Shown: piece by piece, positions 54,151 to 62,388 of the stretch
Position numbering within the stretch: position 1 is the first letter of the stretch
Layout of the letters: each line of letters opens with the position of its first letter
Source of the DNA: Phenylobacterium sp.
GTDB taxonomy: Bacteria; Pseudomonadota; Alphaproteobacteria; Caulobacterales; Caulobacteraceae
Direction: 5' to 3'
DNA: 64,000 nucleotides
NCBI RefSeq assembly: GCF_013822795.1
Contig: NZ_PNLB01000001.1
Span: 124,001 to 188,000 of the forward strand
Notes under the pieces: model-generated
Told to the model about the DNA's origin: nothing
Seen by the model: the letters and a program-made list of their open reading frames with translations, nothing else
Database searches by the model: none
Position numbers and translations under genes: made by a program

Positions 54151-55304
54151 GCCCCGCGGGCGGCGTCGTAGCGGGCCCACATCGGGCCGCAGTCGAGCAT
54201 GTCGCCGGTCTGCATCGCCTCGTCGATGGCCATGACCGTGAGGCCCGCCTCCATCGACTCGAACGGCGTCACCGGGAAGTCCTGCCGCCCCTCCAGGGTG
54301 GCCAGCAGGTCGCGGGCCATGGCCTGGTCGGCGCCGTTGTGGCTGTCCTCGGTGCGGTCGCCGTAGTCGATGCGCTCGGGCTTGCCGCGGTCCATGGCCC
54401 GGCGGACCATCAGCTTGTTGCGGACCAGGTCGGCGATCAGCGTGCCTTCGGTCCCGGCGACGTACCAGCGGCGCTCGGGCAGGGCGACGTGGCTATTGGC
54501 GTGGAACGATAGCCGCACGCCGTTCTCGTACTGCACCAGGGCGTTCTGGTGGTCGGTGACGTCCATGTCGGAATGAAAGGCGTCGTTGGCGCTGGCCCAG
54601 CCGGCGTCGCGCAGGGCGTAGGCCAGCTGGCCGTCGCTGTAGGCGTAGTGGCCGGCGCGGTCGGGCGTGAAGATGTCTCGGCCGCCGAAACTGGCGACCT
54701 TGGCCGGCCGCGAGCGGGTCAGGCGACCGAAGATATCGAAGTCGTGGCAAACCTTGTCGAGCAGGTAGGAGCCGCCGTAGGCCTGCTTGCGCCGCCAGTT
54801 GCGGGCCAGATAGCCGCCGTGCTCGGGCGGCAGGTGCTCGGTGGCGTCGATCGAGATCACCTGGCCAAGCTGGCCGCCGTCGACCCGGGCGATGGTCTCG
54901 CGCACGATCGACATCGAGCGCATCACCAGGCCGATATAGAGCGGCGGACCGCCGCCGGCGGCCAGGCGATGGGCCAAGGCGAGGGTTTCGGACTGCGTCC
55001 GCACGATCGGCTTCTCGGCGAAGATCGGATAGCCGGCGTCGAGAGCCTGGTTGATGTGCTCGAAGTGCAGGTGATTGGGCGAGCCGATCATCACCAGATC
55101 GTACGGCCCCTGGGCCAGCAACTCGGCGGCGTCGGCCATCGCCGGGCCGGGATCGATCCCAGCCTCGGCCAAAATCGGCGCGCCGACCGGGGCCGGATCG
55201 ACGTGCGCGGCGACCTGCAGGCTCCAGCCGACCTCCTTCATCGCCGCCAGCACGTGGGCGATGCGTTGGCCCAGTCCGATGACGCCTATGCGGTAGGTTT
55301 TCAT
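54147..55304 (-). CDS. Gfo/Idh/MocA-family oxidoreductase
   Basis: NAD(P)-dependent sugar-type dehydrogenase of 385 residues. Rossmann start YRIGVIGLGQRIAHVLAAMKEVG, a PNHLHFEHINQALDAGYPIFAEKPI segment containing the conserved E-K-P, and a C-terminal alpha/beta domain with GGSYLLDKVCHDFDIFGRL (catalytic His region) identify the family. The frame is open for 690 further codons upstream as a GC-rich artefact. The ATG at 55304 has GGAAGG and starts exactly at the Rossmann fold. It lies 53 bp after the GNAT gene on the same strand. Substrate not known. Confidence 0.9.
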   Translation of the reverse strand: MKTYRIGVIGLGQRIAHVLAAMKEVGWSLQVAAHVDPAPVGAPILAEAGIDPGPAMADAAELLAQGPYDLVMIGSPNHLHFEHINQALDAGYPIFAEKPIVRTQSETLALAHRLAAGGGPPLYIGLVMRSMSIVRETIARVDGGQLGQVISIDATEHLPPEHGGYLARNWRRKQAYGGSYLLDKVCHDFDIFGRLTRSRPAKVASFGGRDIFTPDRAGHYAYSDGQLAYALRDAGWASANDAFHSDMDVTDHQNALVQYENGVRLSFHANSHVALPERRWYVAGTEGTLIADLVRNKLMVRRAMDRGKPERIDYGDRTEDSHNGADQAMARDLLATLEGRQDFPVTPFESMEAGLTVMAIDEAMQTGDMLDCGPMWARYDAARGA

Positions 55305-55357
55305 GGCCGCCTTCCAGAAAGCTGACGGCGTGAGCTTAGCGCGGGCGGGGCGCTTCG

Positions 55358-55855
55358 CTAGTGGCCTTCGCCGCCGCCGAACGCATCCGGATAGGCGACC
55401 AGGATCGGCGCATCGAGGGCGCCGTCCTCGAGCGCCAGGGCCATGAAGGCCGGGCTGGCGGAATAGGGCGACTTCACCTTGGCGGCGGCGTCGCGGCTGA
55501 AGCCGAACTTCGGGTAGTACTCCGGGTGACCGAGAACGATGACCGCGTGGGCGCCGAAGTCCTTGGCGGTTTCGATCGAGGCGGCGGTCAGGCGCTTGCC
55601 GACCCCGGCGCGTTGGCGGTCGGGCCGTACGGCCAGTGGGGCGAGGGCGGCGTAGAGGTTCACGCTGTCGGCCCAAAGCCGGCTGTAGAGGATGTGGCCG
55701 ACGACCTCGCCGTTCTCCTCCTCGACCAGCTCGAACATCACGTCGCCGTCCGCGCGCAGCCTCTCGACGAGATCGGCCTCGTCGACTTGCCCGAAGGCGG
55801 CGGCGACGATCTCGCGGATGGCGGCGTGGTCGGCAGGGCGGGCGTGACGGATCAT
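55358..55855 (-). CDS. GNAT-family N-acetyltransferase
   Basis: A 165-residue acetyltransferase of the YhbS-like group. Seen: IRHARPADHAAIREIVAAAFGQVDEADLVERLRADGD, then VGHILYSRLW, the acetyl-CoA loop LAVRPDRQRAGVGKRLTAASIE (R-x-x-G-V-G), and HAVIVLGHPEYYPKFGFSRDAA, a signature of COG3153 acetyltransferases. Sits between the D-aminoacylase gene (21 bp upstream) and the Gfo/Idh gene, so it is probably part of the same transcript. Acceptor substrate unknown. Confidence 0.9.
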   Translation of the reverse strand: MIRHARPADHAAIREIVAAAFGQVDEADLVERLRADGDVMFELVEEENGEVVGHILYSRLWADSVNLYAALAPLAVRPDRQRAGVGKRLTAASIETAKDFGAHAVIVLGHPEYYPKFGFSRDAAAKVKSPYSASPAFMALALEDGALDAPILVAYPDAFGGGEGH

Positions 55856-55876
55856 GCCGCGAGCATAGGCCGAGGC

Positions 55877-57610
55877 CTATTCCGCGGCCAGGGCCGCGGG
55901 CGCGACTTGCGGGCCGCGGATCAACTTGCCAGGCAACTCGCCGGTGGCCTCGCCGTGCTCGAAGGTGACGACGCCGCTGACGACGGTGGCGCGATAGCCG
56001 CTGGCCTTCTGGATCAGCCGTCGGCCGTCGGCCGGCAGGTCGAAGACCATCTCCGGCGCATGGATCGCCAGGGCGTCGAAGTCGATGACGTTGAGGTCGG
56101 CCTTCATGCCCGGCGCGATGATCCCGCGGTCGTTCAGCCCATAGAACTGAGCGGTCTCGCGGGTCTGCATGGACACGACCTTTTCCAGCGGCATCCGCTG
56201 GCCGCGGGCGCGGTCGCGGACCCAGTAGGTCAGCATGTAGGTCGGGAAGCTGGCGTCGCAGATCACGCCGCAATGGGCGCCGCCGTCCGACAGGCTGAGC
56301 ACGGTGTTCGGATCGTGCATCATCTCGACGATGTGGTCGAAGCTGTGCTCGGCGTAGTTCAGCAGGGGCAGGTAGATATAGCCGGCGCCGTCGTTCTCCA
56401 TGAGCATGTCGTAGACGACCGCCTCCGGCGTCGCGCCCTGGCGTGCAGCCTCGGCGGCGACGGAGTCTTCGGCGCGGGGCTCGTAGTCGAGCTGGCCGTC
56501 GCGCTCTAGGCGGAACATGTTGCCGAAGTCCTGCAGCAGGGCGCCCATGGCCGGCGCCTGGGGCGTCACCTCGGTGATGATCGCCTCGCGCACGGCCGGA
56601 TCGCGCAGCCGCTCCAGCCGCTGCGCGAAGGGCAGGGCGGCGATGGCGCGGTAGGCGGTCTTGCGGATGAACGGGTGAACCGTGGACTGCCAGCCCAGCA
56701 CCATGCCGGTCGGTCGGCAGGCGATGCCGGCCTTGATATTGGCGCCCTGCGCTTGGGCTTCGGCGGTCAGGGCCAGCATGTCGCGCCATTTGTTCGGCTG
56801 GAACGGCGACTGCAGCAGGCTGTAGTTGACGGGCAGCCCGGTCTCCTTGGCGAACGCGGCCATCCAGGCGAATTCGTCCTCCGGGATGGTCATGTCGGAG
56901 GCCAGTTCGAACACGCCATGGCCGGCTTCTCCCAACGCCCGGCCGATGCCGATCATCTCGTCGGCGCCGGCGAAGGTGCCGGGGATGACCTCGCCGTCCT
57001 TGGTCCGGTGCAGGGCGGTGCGGGAGGTCGAGAAGCCCAGCGCGCCGGCCTGCACCGCCTCGCGGGTGATGCGGGCCATCTCGGCGATGTCCTCGGGCGT
57101 CGCCACCTCGTTGCGCGCGCCGCGTTCGTCCATGACATAGGCGCGGATGGCGCTGTGCGGGGCCTGGGCGGCGACGTCGAGGACGCGCGGCTTGCGCTCC
57201 AGGCTGTCGAGATACTCGGGGAAGGTCTCCCAGTCCCACTTCATGCCCTCGGCCAGGGCGGAGCCGGGGATGTCCTCGACGGCTTCCATGATGCCGATCA
57301 GCCATTCGTGGCGGTCGGGGCGGGCCGGGGCGAAGCCGACGCCGCAGTTGCCCATCACCACGGTGGTGACCCCGTGCCAGCACGACGGGCTGAGATAGGC
57401 GTCCCAGGTGACCTGGCCATCGTAGTGGGTGTGGATGTCGACCCAGCCCGGGGTGACCAGCAGACCGCCGGCGTCGATCTCGCGGCGGCCCCTTTCGGGC
57501 ACCGCGCCGACCTTGGCGATGACGCCGCCGGACACCGCCACATCGGCCTGGCGCGGCGCTGCGCCCGTGCCGTCGACCACCAGACCACGCCGAATGACCA
57601 GATCGTACAT
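55877..57610 (-). CDS. N-acyl-D-amino-acid deacylase-like amidohydrolase
   Basis: Metal-dependent amidohydrolase of 577 residues. The barrel begins after a small beta-sandwich (YDLVIRRGLVVDGTGAAPRQADVAVSGG) with the ligand motif DIHTHYDGQVTWD. Then GNCGVGFAPARP, with a cysteine at the metal site as in D-aminoacylases, and SDGGAHCGVICDASFPT late in the barrel, supplying the catalytic Asp region. The closing GMKADLNVIDFDAL is typical of amidohydrolase 3 proteins. GGGAGGAAG precedes the ATG. First gene of a three-gene run with GNAT and Gfo/Idh. A palindrome lies 38 bp upstream of its start. Confidence 0.9.
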   Translation of the reverse strand: MYDLVIRRGLVVDGTGAAPRQADVAVSGGVIAKVGAVPERGRREIDAGGLLVTPGWVDIHTHYDGQVTWDAYLSPSCWHGVTTVVMGNCGVGFAPARPDRHEWLIGIMEAVEDIPGSALAEGMKWDWETFPEYLDSLERKPRVLDVAAQAPHSAIRAYVMDERGARNEVATPEDIAEMARITREAVQAGALGFSTSRTALHRTKDGEVIPGTFAGADEMIGIGRALGEAGHGVFELASDMTIPEDEFAWMAAFAKETGLPVNYSLLQSPFQPNKWRDMLALTAEAQAQGANIKAGIACRPTGMVLGWQSTVHPFIRKTAYRAIAALPFAQRLERLRDPAVREAIITEVTPQAPAMGALLQDFGNMFRLERDGQLDYEPRAEDSVAAEAARQGATPEAVVYDMLMENDGAGYIYLPLLNYAEHSFDHIVEMMHDPNTVLSLSDGGAHCGVICDASFPTYMLTYWVRDRARGQRMPLEKVVSMQTRETAQFYGLNDRGIIAPGMKADLNVIDFDALAIHAPEMVFDLPADGRRLIQKASGYRATVVSGVVTFEHGEATGELPGKLIRGPQVAPAALAAE

Positions 57611-57647
57611 GGCTTCCTCCCAGGAAATTTTTGGAAGGCTAGGTACG

Positions 57648-57662
57648 GTGACGTTGCGTCAC
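57648..57662. promoter_or_regulatory. Palindrome GTGACGTTGCGTCAC in divergent promoter region
   Basis: Perfect 6-bp arms around TTG, in the 138-bp interval between the D-aminoacylase gene and the divergent basic-protein gene. It could be an operator for either. The size and symmetry fit a dimeric regulator. No adjacent regulator gene. Confidence 0.4.
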
Positions 57663-57748
57663 TCAAGAGGCTAGCCGTGGGCGTGACGGCTGAACCAAGC
57701 CCTGCTCGGCGCGTTCCCTTAGACCCGTGCAACTCGAGAGGGGTGACC

Positions 57749-58258
57749 ATGTCCATCAACAACCGCCGCGAACTCAGCCTGCTCAATCACGAAGAGGGCG
57801 AGCTGATCCGCGCCTCGCACCATCCGGCCATCGCCCAGCTCGACGCCAAGGATTTGGCCGAGACCCGCAAGCGCCTGCGCGCCATGCGCGATAAAGAACG
57901 CACGCTCGCGCGCCAGAAGGTCCGTGAAGTGCGGGGCAAGGGCGAGCCGCGCGGCAGCGGCACGGCAGAGCACCTTCAGGAGCGTAAGCAGGTGTTCGCC
58001 AGCGCCCTGCGCCGGGTGAACAAGCAGTCCCACCGCATGCAGGTCGACGAGGCGCGGGCCGCGCACATCGAAGCCTCCAAGAAGGCCCTGGCCATGCGCC
58101 GGGCCGCCGGCGCCGCTTCACGCCCGGCGCCGGGCAAGACCGCCAGCGAGGGGATGAACCCGGTGCAGAACGCCAAGACGACCTCGAAAGTCGCGCCAGC
58201 CAAAGTCGGCAGCGTCTCCCAGGCGACCAAGAACGCTCAGGCCAAGCGGGACAATTAG
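57749..58258 (+). CDS. Basic, low-complexity protein of unknown function
   Basis: A 169-residue soluble protein, strongly positively charged. Residues 1-110 look like a helical hairpin: LSLLNHEEGELIRASHHPAIAQLDAKDLAETRKRLRAMRDKERTLARQKVREVRGKGEPRG. The stretch KQVFASALRRVNKQSHRMQ leads to a disordered Lys/Ala/Pro/Ser tail. Such composition is common in nucleic-acid-binding or histone-like proteins, but no domain is recognised. GAGAGGGG lies close before the ATG. It stands alone and is followed by the second copy of the dispersed repeat. Confidence 0.72.
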   Translation: MSINNRRELSLLNHEEGELIRASHHPAIAQLDAKDLAETRKRLRAMRDKERTLARQKVREVRGKGEPRGSGTAEHLQERKQVFASALRRVNKQSHRMQVDEARAAHIEASKKALAMRRAAGAASRPAPGKTASEGMNPVQNAKTTSKVAPAKVGSVSQATKNAQAKRDN

Positions 58259-58268
58259 CGATCCAATT

Positions 58269-58378
58269 GCTCCCCTTCTGGGGGAGCTGTCAGCCGAATG
58301 GCTGACTGAGGGGGCTTGCTGACTCAGCTGGCCCCCTCCGTCGCGCTTTGCGCGCCACCTCCCCCTAGTGGGGAGGAA
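58269..58378. repeat. Structured dispersed intergenic repeat, copy 2
   Basis: Same element as at 9104-9230 in the opposite orientation, between convergent stops of the basic-protein gene and the MurA-like gene. Units in order: CTCCCC/GGGGAG hairpin, GTCAGCC-GAAT-GGCTGAC hairpin, central stem GAGGGGGC/GCCCCCTC enclosing GCTGA-C-TCAGC, a GCGC-TTT-GCGC hairpin, and CCTCCCC/GGGGAGG. Where it differs from copy 1 in stem positions, both strands of the stem differ together. Confidence 0.85.
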
Positions 58379-58389
58379 TTAGGTGGGGG

Positions 58390-59688
58390 TCAGTCCCCCG
58401 CGACCCAGCTGACGTCGGCGCCCAAGGCGTTGAGGTTCTCGACGAACTTCGGGTGGGCGCGCTGGATCGGCGAGGCGTTGAGGATGGTGCTCTCGCCCTC
58501 GATGCTGGCGGCCAGCATGAAGAGCGCGATGGCCACGCGGATGATGTAGGGGCTCTCGACCGTCGCCGGGGTCAGCGGCTTGCCGCCCCAGGTGATCAGT
58601 CGGTGCGGATCGCAGAGCAGGGCGTGGGCCCCGAACTTGCCCAGTTCGGAATGCCAGCCGAGCGCGCCGTCATAGACCTTGTTCCAGAACATCACCTGGC
58701 CTTCGGCGCGCACGCCCAGGGCCACGAAGATCGGCAGCAGGTCGGCCGGGACGTAGGGCCAGGGCGCAGCCTCGACCTTGGTCAGGATGTTCGAGGTGAA
58801 CGGCTCGCGGACCTTCAGCTTGCCGTCGACGCGGGCGCGGCTGAAGCCGTTCTCGTGGGTCACCTCGACGCCGAACTTGGCGAAGGTGCGGTCCAGCAGC
58901 GGAAACTGTTCGACCGAGCCGTTCTGCACGGCGATCTCGCCGCCGGTGATCGCGCCCATGGCGAGGAAGGTCGCCACCTCATGGAAGTCGTCGGCGAAGG
59001 TGAATTCGACGCCGCCGAGGCTGTCGACGCCCGAGACGGTCAGGCGCGAGCCGCCGACGCCCTGGATGCGCGCGCCCATGCCGGCCAGGAATTCGCAGAA
59101 CTCCTGGACGTGCGGCTCGCAGGCCGAGTTGGTCAGCCGCGACAGGCCCTTGGCGGTGGCCGCGCAGAGCACGAAGTTCTCGGTGGTGGTGACCGAGGCG
59201 TAGTCCAGCCAGTGCTGGGTGGCGGTGAAGCCCTTGTCGGCGGTGATCACGGTCGCGCCGGGTTCGCTGGTGACCTCGGCCCCGAAGGCGCGGAACACCT
59301 CGATGTGCGGATCGATCTCACGCGAGCCGAGGGTGCAGCCGGTGACGTCCTCTTCCAGGCTGGCGCGGCCGAAGCGATGCAACAGGGCCGGGATCAGCAT
59401 GATCGAGGAGCGCATGCCCAGCGGCAGGTGCGCGGCCTTGGGGTCAAGGTCGCGGCCGTGGTGCAGCCGCAAGGTCCCGGTGGCGTAGTCCATCTCGACC
59501 GACGAGCCGAGCTTTCCGAAAAAATCCAGCAGTTTGCGGACGTCGGTGATGTCCGGCACCCGGTGCAGGACGATCGGCTCGTCGCTGAGCAGCGTGGCGC
59601 AGAGCACCGGCAGGACGGCGTTCTTGTTGGCGGACGGCGTGATGGTCCCACGCAAGGCGCGGCCGCCTCGCACGATCAGGTTCGTCAT
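58390..59688 (-). CDS. MurA-family enolpyruvyl transferase (divergent)
   Basis: A 432-residue protein of the EPSP-synthase/MurA fold, whose classical member adds enolpyruvate to UDP-GlcNAc. Key MurA residues are recognisable: Lys22-Asn23 (in SANKNA rather than the usual SGAKNA), Arg93, the PEP-binding Cys118 in GCTLG, Arg123, an Asp in VPADLLP, and an Arg in YIIRVAIAL. But the usual NRF/H and RGYE segments near the C-terminus are replaced (NKVYDG, QRAHPKF). It may be a second, specialised paralogue. Alternatively it is the main MurA of this lineage. Confidence 0.84.
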   Translation of the reverse strand: MTNLIVRGGRALRGTITPSANKNAVLPVLCATLLSDEPIVLHRVPDITDVRKLLDFFGKLGSSVEMDYATGTLRLHHGRDLDPKAAHLPLGMRSSIMLIPALLHRFGRASLEEDVTGCTLGSREIDPHIEVFRAFGAEVTSEPGATVITADKGFTATQHWLDYASVTTTENFVLCAATAKGLSRLTNSACEPHVQEFCEFLAGMGARIQGVGGSRLTVSGVDSLGGVEFTFADDFHEVATFLAMGAITGGEIAVQNGSVEQFPLLDRTFAKFGVEVTHENGFSRARVDGKLKVREPFTSNILTKVEAAPWPYVPADLLPIFVALGVRAEGQVMFWNKVYDGALGWHSELGKFGAHALLCDPHRLITWGGKPLTPATVESPYIIRVAIALFMLAASIEGESTILNASPIQRAHPKFVENLNALGADVSWVAGD

Positions 59689-59767
59689 GGCGGCGCGTGG
59701 CCTCGTCTTTCGGGAAGGGGCGGCGATCAGCCGCCCGCTAAGTTGAACTCGTCGACGCTCTCAGAGG

Positions 59768-60775
59768 TCACCAGGCGCCGATGCGCTGGGCCTCGTGATG
59801 GCTGATGGGGTGCTTGGCCTGCTCGTGATCTTCTTCAGCCAGCAGTCTTACCGCTTCCAGCGCGGCCATGCAGCCCATGCCTGCGGCGGTGACGGCCTGG
59901 CGGTAGACGTCGTCGGTCACGTCGCCGGCGGCGTAGACGCCCTTGATCGCGGTCGCGGCGCTGCCGGGGATGACCTTCAAATAGCCCGAGCCGTCCATCT
60001 CCAGTTGGCCCTTGAAGAGCTCCGAAGCCGGGGCGTGGCCGATGGCGATGAAGACGCCGTCGGCGGCGATCTCGCGGACCTCGCCGGTGCCGACGTCCTT
60101 CAGCTTCACGCCGGTGACGCCGAGCGGATCGGCCGTGCCGACCACCTCGTCGATGGCGACGTTCCAGATCACCTCGATCTTCGGGTGGGCGAACAGGCGT
60201 TCCTGTAGGATCTTCTCGGCGCGGAACTCGTCGCGGCGGTGCACGACGGTGACCTTGGAGGCGAAGTTGGTCAGGAACAGCGCTTCTTCGACCGCGGTGT
60301 TGCCGCCGCCGACCACGACGACTTCCTTGCCGCGATAGAAGAACCCGTCGCAGGTGGCGCAGGCCGAGACGCCGAAGCCCTGGAACTTCTGTTCGGTCTC
60401 CAGGCCCAGCCACTTGGCCTGGGCTCCGGTGGCGATGATCAGAGTCTCGGCCAGCCAGACGTCGCCGCTGTCGCATTCCAGGCGGAACGGACGCTGGCTG
60501 AGGTCGGCCTTGATGACGATGTCGTTGATGATCTCAGTGCCCACATGCGCGGCCTGGGCCTGCATCTGTTCCATCAGCCAGGGGCCTTGGATGACGTCGG
60601 CGAAGCCCGGGTAGTTCTCGACGTCGGTGGTGATGGTCAGCTGGCCGCCCGGCTGGATGCCGGCGATCAGCACCGGTTTGAGCAAGGCGCGCGCGGCATA
60701 GATGGCGGCGGTGTAGCCGGCCGGGCCGGAACCCAGGACGAGGCAGCGGGTGGTGCGAGGAGCGTTCTGCGACAT
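59768..60775 (-). CDS. trxB: Thioredoxin-disulfide reductase
   Basis: FAD- and NADPH-dependent reductase of thioredoxin, 335 residues. The FAD loop is GSGPAGYTAAIYAARA (residues 15-30). The redox-active CATC motif is at Cys139/Cys142, followed by DGFFYRGKEVVVVGGGNTAVEEALFL, the NADPH-binding GGGNTA. The GVYAAGDVTDDVYRQAVTAAGMGCMAAL flavin C-terminal block completes it. Monocistronic, transcribed towards the MurA-like gene with a 79-bp gap. Length and motifs match low-molecular-weight bacterial TrxB. Confidence 0.96.
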   Translation of the reverse strand: MSQNAPRTTRCLVLGSGPAGYTAAIYAARALLKPVLIAGIQPGGQLTITTDVENYPGFADVIQGPWLMEQMQAQAAHVGTEIINDIVIKADLSQRPFRLECDSGDVWLAETLIIATGAQAKWLGLETEQKFQGFGVSACATCDGFFYRGKEVVVVGGGNTAVEEALFLTNFASKVTVVHRRDEFRAEKILQERLFAHPKIEVIWNVAIDEVVGTADPLGVTGVKLKDVGTGEVREIAADGVFIAIGHAPASELFKGQLEMDGSGYLKVIPGSAATAIKGVYAAGDVTDDVYRQAVTAAGMGCMAALEAVRLLAEEDHEQAKHPISHHEAQRIGAW

Positions 60776-60851
60776 GGCGTCTATGTAGGGGAGATTCTGA
60801 GCCGTTGCGACAGGCGCCGGGCGCGGTCGGTCAGCGCATGGGCTCGCGTCG

Positions 60852-61907
60852 TCAGGCGCCGGGATCGCGAGCGGCCAATCGCGGGGCGGAGATGACTTCC
60901 AGCAAAGCGCTGGCGGCGCGTTCAGCGCCCAGGCCGTCGCAGAGCAAAAGGCTGGAGGCGGTCAGGCGGGTGCGGGTCGCGGTGTCGGTCAGCAGTCGCA
61001 CCGCAGCCCGGTCTAGGGCGGCTGCGAAGTCCTCGCCGGCCGCGTCGACAACGAGCGCGGCGTCGCGATCGGCCAGGGCGCGGGCGGCCGGGCGCTGGTT
61101 CTCGGCCAACACCACCAGCACTGAGGGCAGGCCAAGGGTGCAGCGCTCCCAGGTGGTCGATCCGCCGGCTCCGAAGGCGACGTCGGCCTCCAGGGTCAGG
61201 CGGGCCATGTCCTGGGCGTCGACGTGCAGGGTCACGCGCGGGTCGTGAGCGGCCACCCGGGTCAGGCCGGGCAGGCTGGGGGCGTTGGCGCCCAGCACCA
61301 CGTCGAAGGCCAGGTGGCCGTTGCGCTGGCGCAGGCGGTCGAGCACCCGCGAGGTGACGCCGCCGACGTCGGTCAGGCCAAGGGCGACCAGCACCCGCTC
61401 CACCGGTCCGCCGCGCCGGGCGATCGCCGCATCGCGCAGGGCGGCGAATTCCGGCCGCAGCGGCGCATAGCGCGGTCCAAGCAGCAGGCGGGCCTCGCCG
61501 GCCAGGGAGGCGTAGTCCGCCTCGGTCCGCGCGGGACCGGAATCGAGCACGATGTCGGCGGCCAGGGGGCGATCGGCCAGATCGTCAATGACCAGCGTCG
61601 GGCGCCCCTGCGCAATGAACTGGTGATCGACGCGCCCGAGATCGTAGTGATCGAAGACGACGGCATCGAAGGTCAGGCCGGCGACGGCGGTCGGCAAGTC
61701 GGCCGGGGCGATCGAGATGACGTGCTCGCGGCCCATCTCCGGCGCGAAGGCGTCGAGGATGCCGGCGACGGCGGGCGGGGCCAGGAACACGCACTCCGCG
61801 CCGTGTTCGCCCAGCGCCCGCGCCAGGCTGAGCGAGCGCATCACATGCCCACCGCCGACCGCCGGGCCGGCGTTGGCGACGAAGAGGATGCGAGGCCGCA
61901 GAATCAT
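60852..61907 (-). CDS. PseG-like UDP-sugar hydrolase (pseudaminic acid synthesis)
   Basis: A 351-residue GT-B-fold protein like PseG, which releases UDP from UDP-2,4-diacetamido-2,4,6-trideoxy-altrose on the way to pseudaminic acid used to decorate flagellin. Seen: NAGPAVGGGHVMRSLSLARALGEHGAECVF with the catalytic-type His in GGGHVMR, FDHYDLGRVDH, LLGPRYAPLRPEF, GLTDVGG and the UDP-binding block FGAGGSTTWERCTLGLPSVLV. The other pse/flm genes are not in the window. It is last in the greA-ELM1-GNAT-pseG run. A flagellar role is plausible because hook genes lie on the same segment. Confidence 0.82.
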   Translation of the reverse strand: MILRPRILFVANAGPAVGGGHVMRSLSLARALGEHGAECVFLAPPAVAGILDAFAPEMGREHVISIAPADLPTAVAGLTFDAVVFDHYDLGRVDHQFIAQGRPTLVIDDLADRPLAADIVLDSGPARTEADYASLAGEARLLLGPRYAPLRPEFAALRDAAIARRGGPVERVLVALGLTDVGGVTSRVLDRLRQRNGHLAFDVVLGANAPSLPGLTRVAAHDPRVTLHVDAQDMARLTLEADVAFGAGGSTTWERCTLGLPSVLVVLAENQRPAARALADRDAALVVDAAGEDFAAALDRAAVRLLTDTATRTRLTASSLLLCDGLGAERAASALLEVISAPRLAARDPGA

Positions 61908-61953
61908 CTTGCAGCCATGGGACGCCGAAAGCCGCAGCTTGGAAAGGGCTGGC

Positions 61954-62385
61954 TCAGCGCGGCAGGCGCACGAAGAACAGCTCGGGGTCGCCGGGGTCGA
62001 GGTGGTCGACCTGGCCGGCTGGCAGGTAGCCGCGGGCCGGCAGCAGCTTGCGCATGATCGCGTTCGACACGTTGGTCGAGACGAACAGCTTCTGGGCCGC
62101 GTGCGCTTGCTCGATCTCGTCCAGCAGCGCGCTGGCCACGCCCCGGCGCAGCGCGCGCGGGTCGGTGACGATCAGATCGAGGAACGGATTGCTGAAAAAC
62201 CAGCCGACGACGGCGAAGCCCGCCGGCTCGCCGTCCAGCAGGGCCAACCGCGCGACCCTGCCGTGCTCGCCGGCGAAGGCGCGGCGCAGCCAGGCGGCGC
62301 GATGCGGGCTGGTCGCCGCGGCCGGGTCCATCGCCAGGGCGATCTCGACATCGTCAGGGCCGGCCAGGCGGATCGCGATCGTCAC
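61954..62385 (-). CDS. GNAT-family N-acetyltransferase
   Basis: A 143-residue GNAT. Core motifs are AIRLAGPDDVEIALAMDP, VARLALLDGEPAGFAVVGWFFSNPFLDLIVTDPRALRRGVASALLDEIE (with acetyl-CoA loop R-R-G-V-A), and FVSTNVSNAIMRKLLPARGYLPAG. Lies between the ELM1-like gene (3 bp) and pseG (46 bp) on the same strand, hence co-transcribed. Neighbouring pseG raises the possibility of a sugar acetyltransferase such as PseH, but the sequence more resembles ribosomal-protein-type GNATs, so the acceptor is left open. Confidence 0.82.
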   Translation of the reverse strand: MTIAIRLAGPDDVEIALAMDPAAATSPHRAAWLRRAFAGEHGRVARLALLDGEPAGFAVVGWFFSNPFLDLIVTDPRALRRGVASALLDEIEQAHAAQKLFVSTNVSNAIMRKLLPARGYLPAGQVDHLDPGDPELFFVRLPR

Positions 62386-62388
62386 GGC

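Noticed and set aside
55305..57383. Minus-strand open extension making a 1078-codon fusion with the Gfo/Idh gene
   Set aside because: The extension is an alternative frame of the GNAT and D-aminoacylase genes; a ribosome site and the Rossmann fold fix the true start at 55304.
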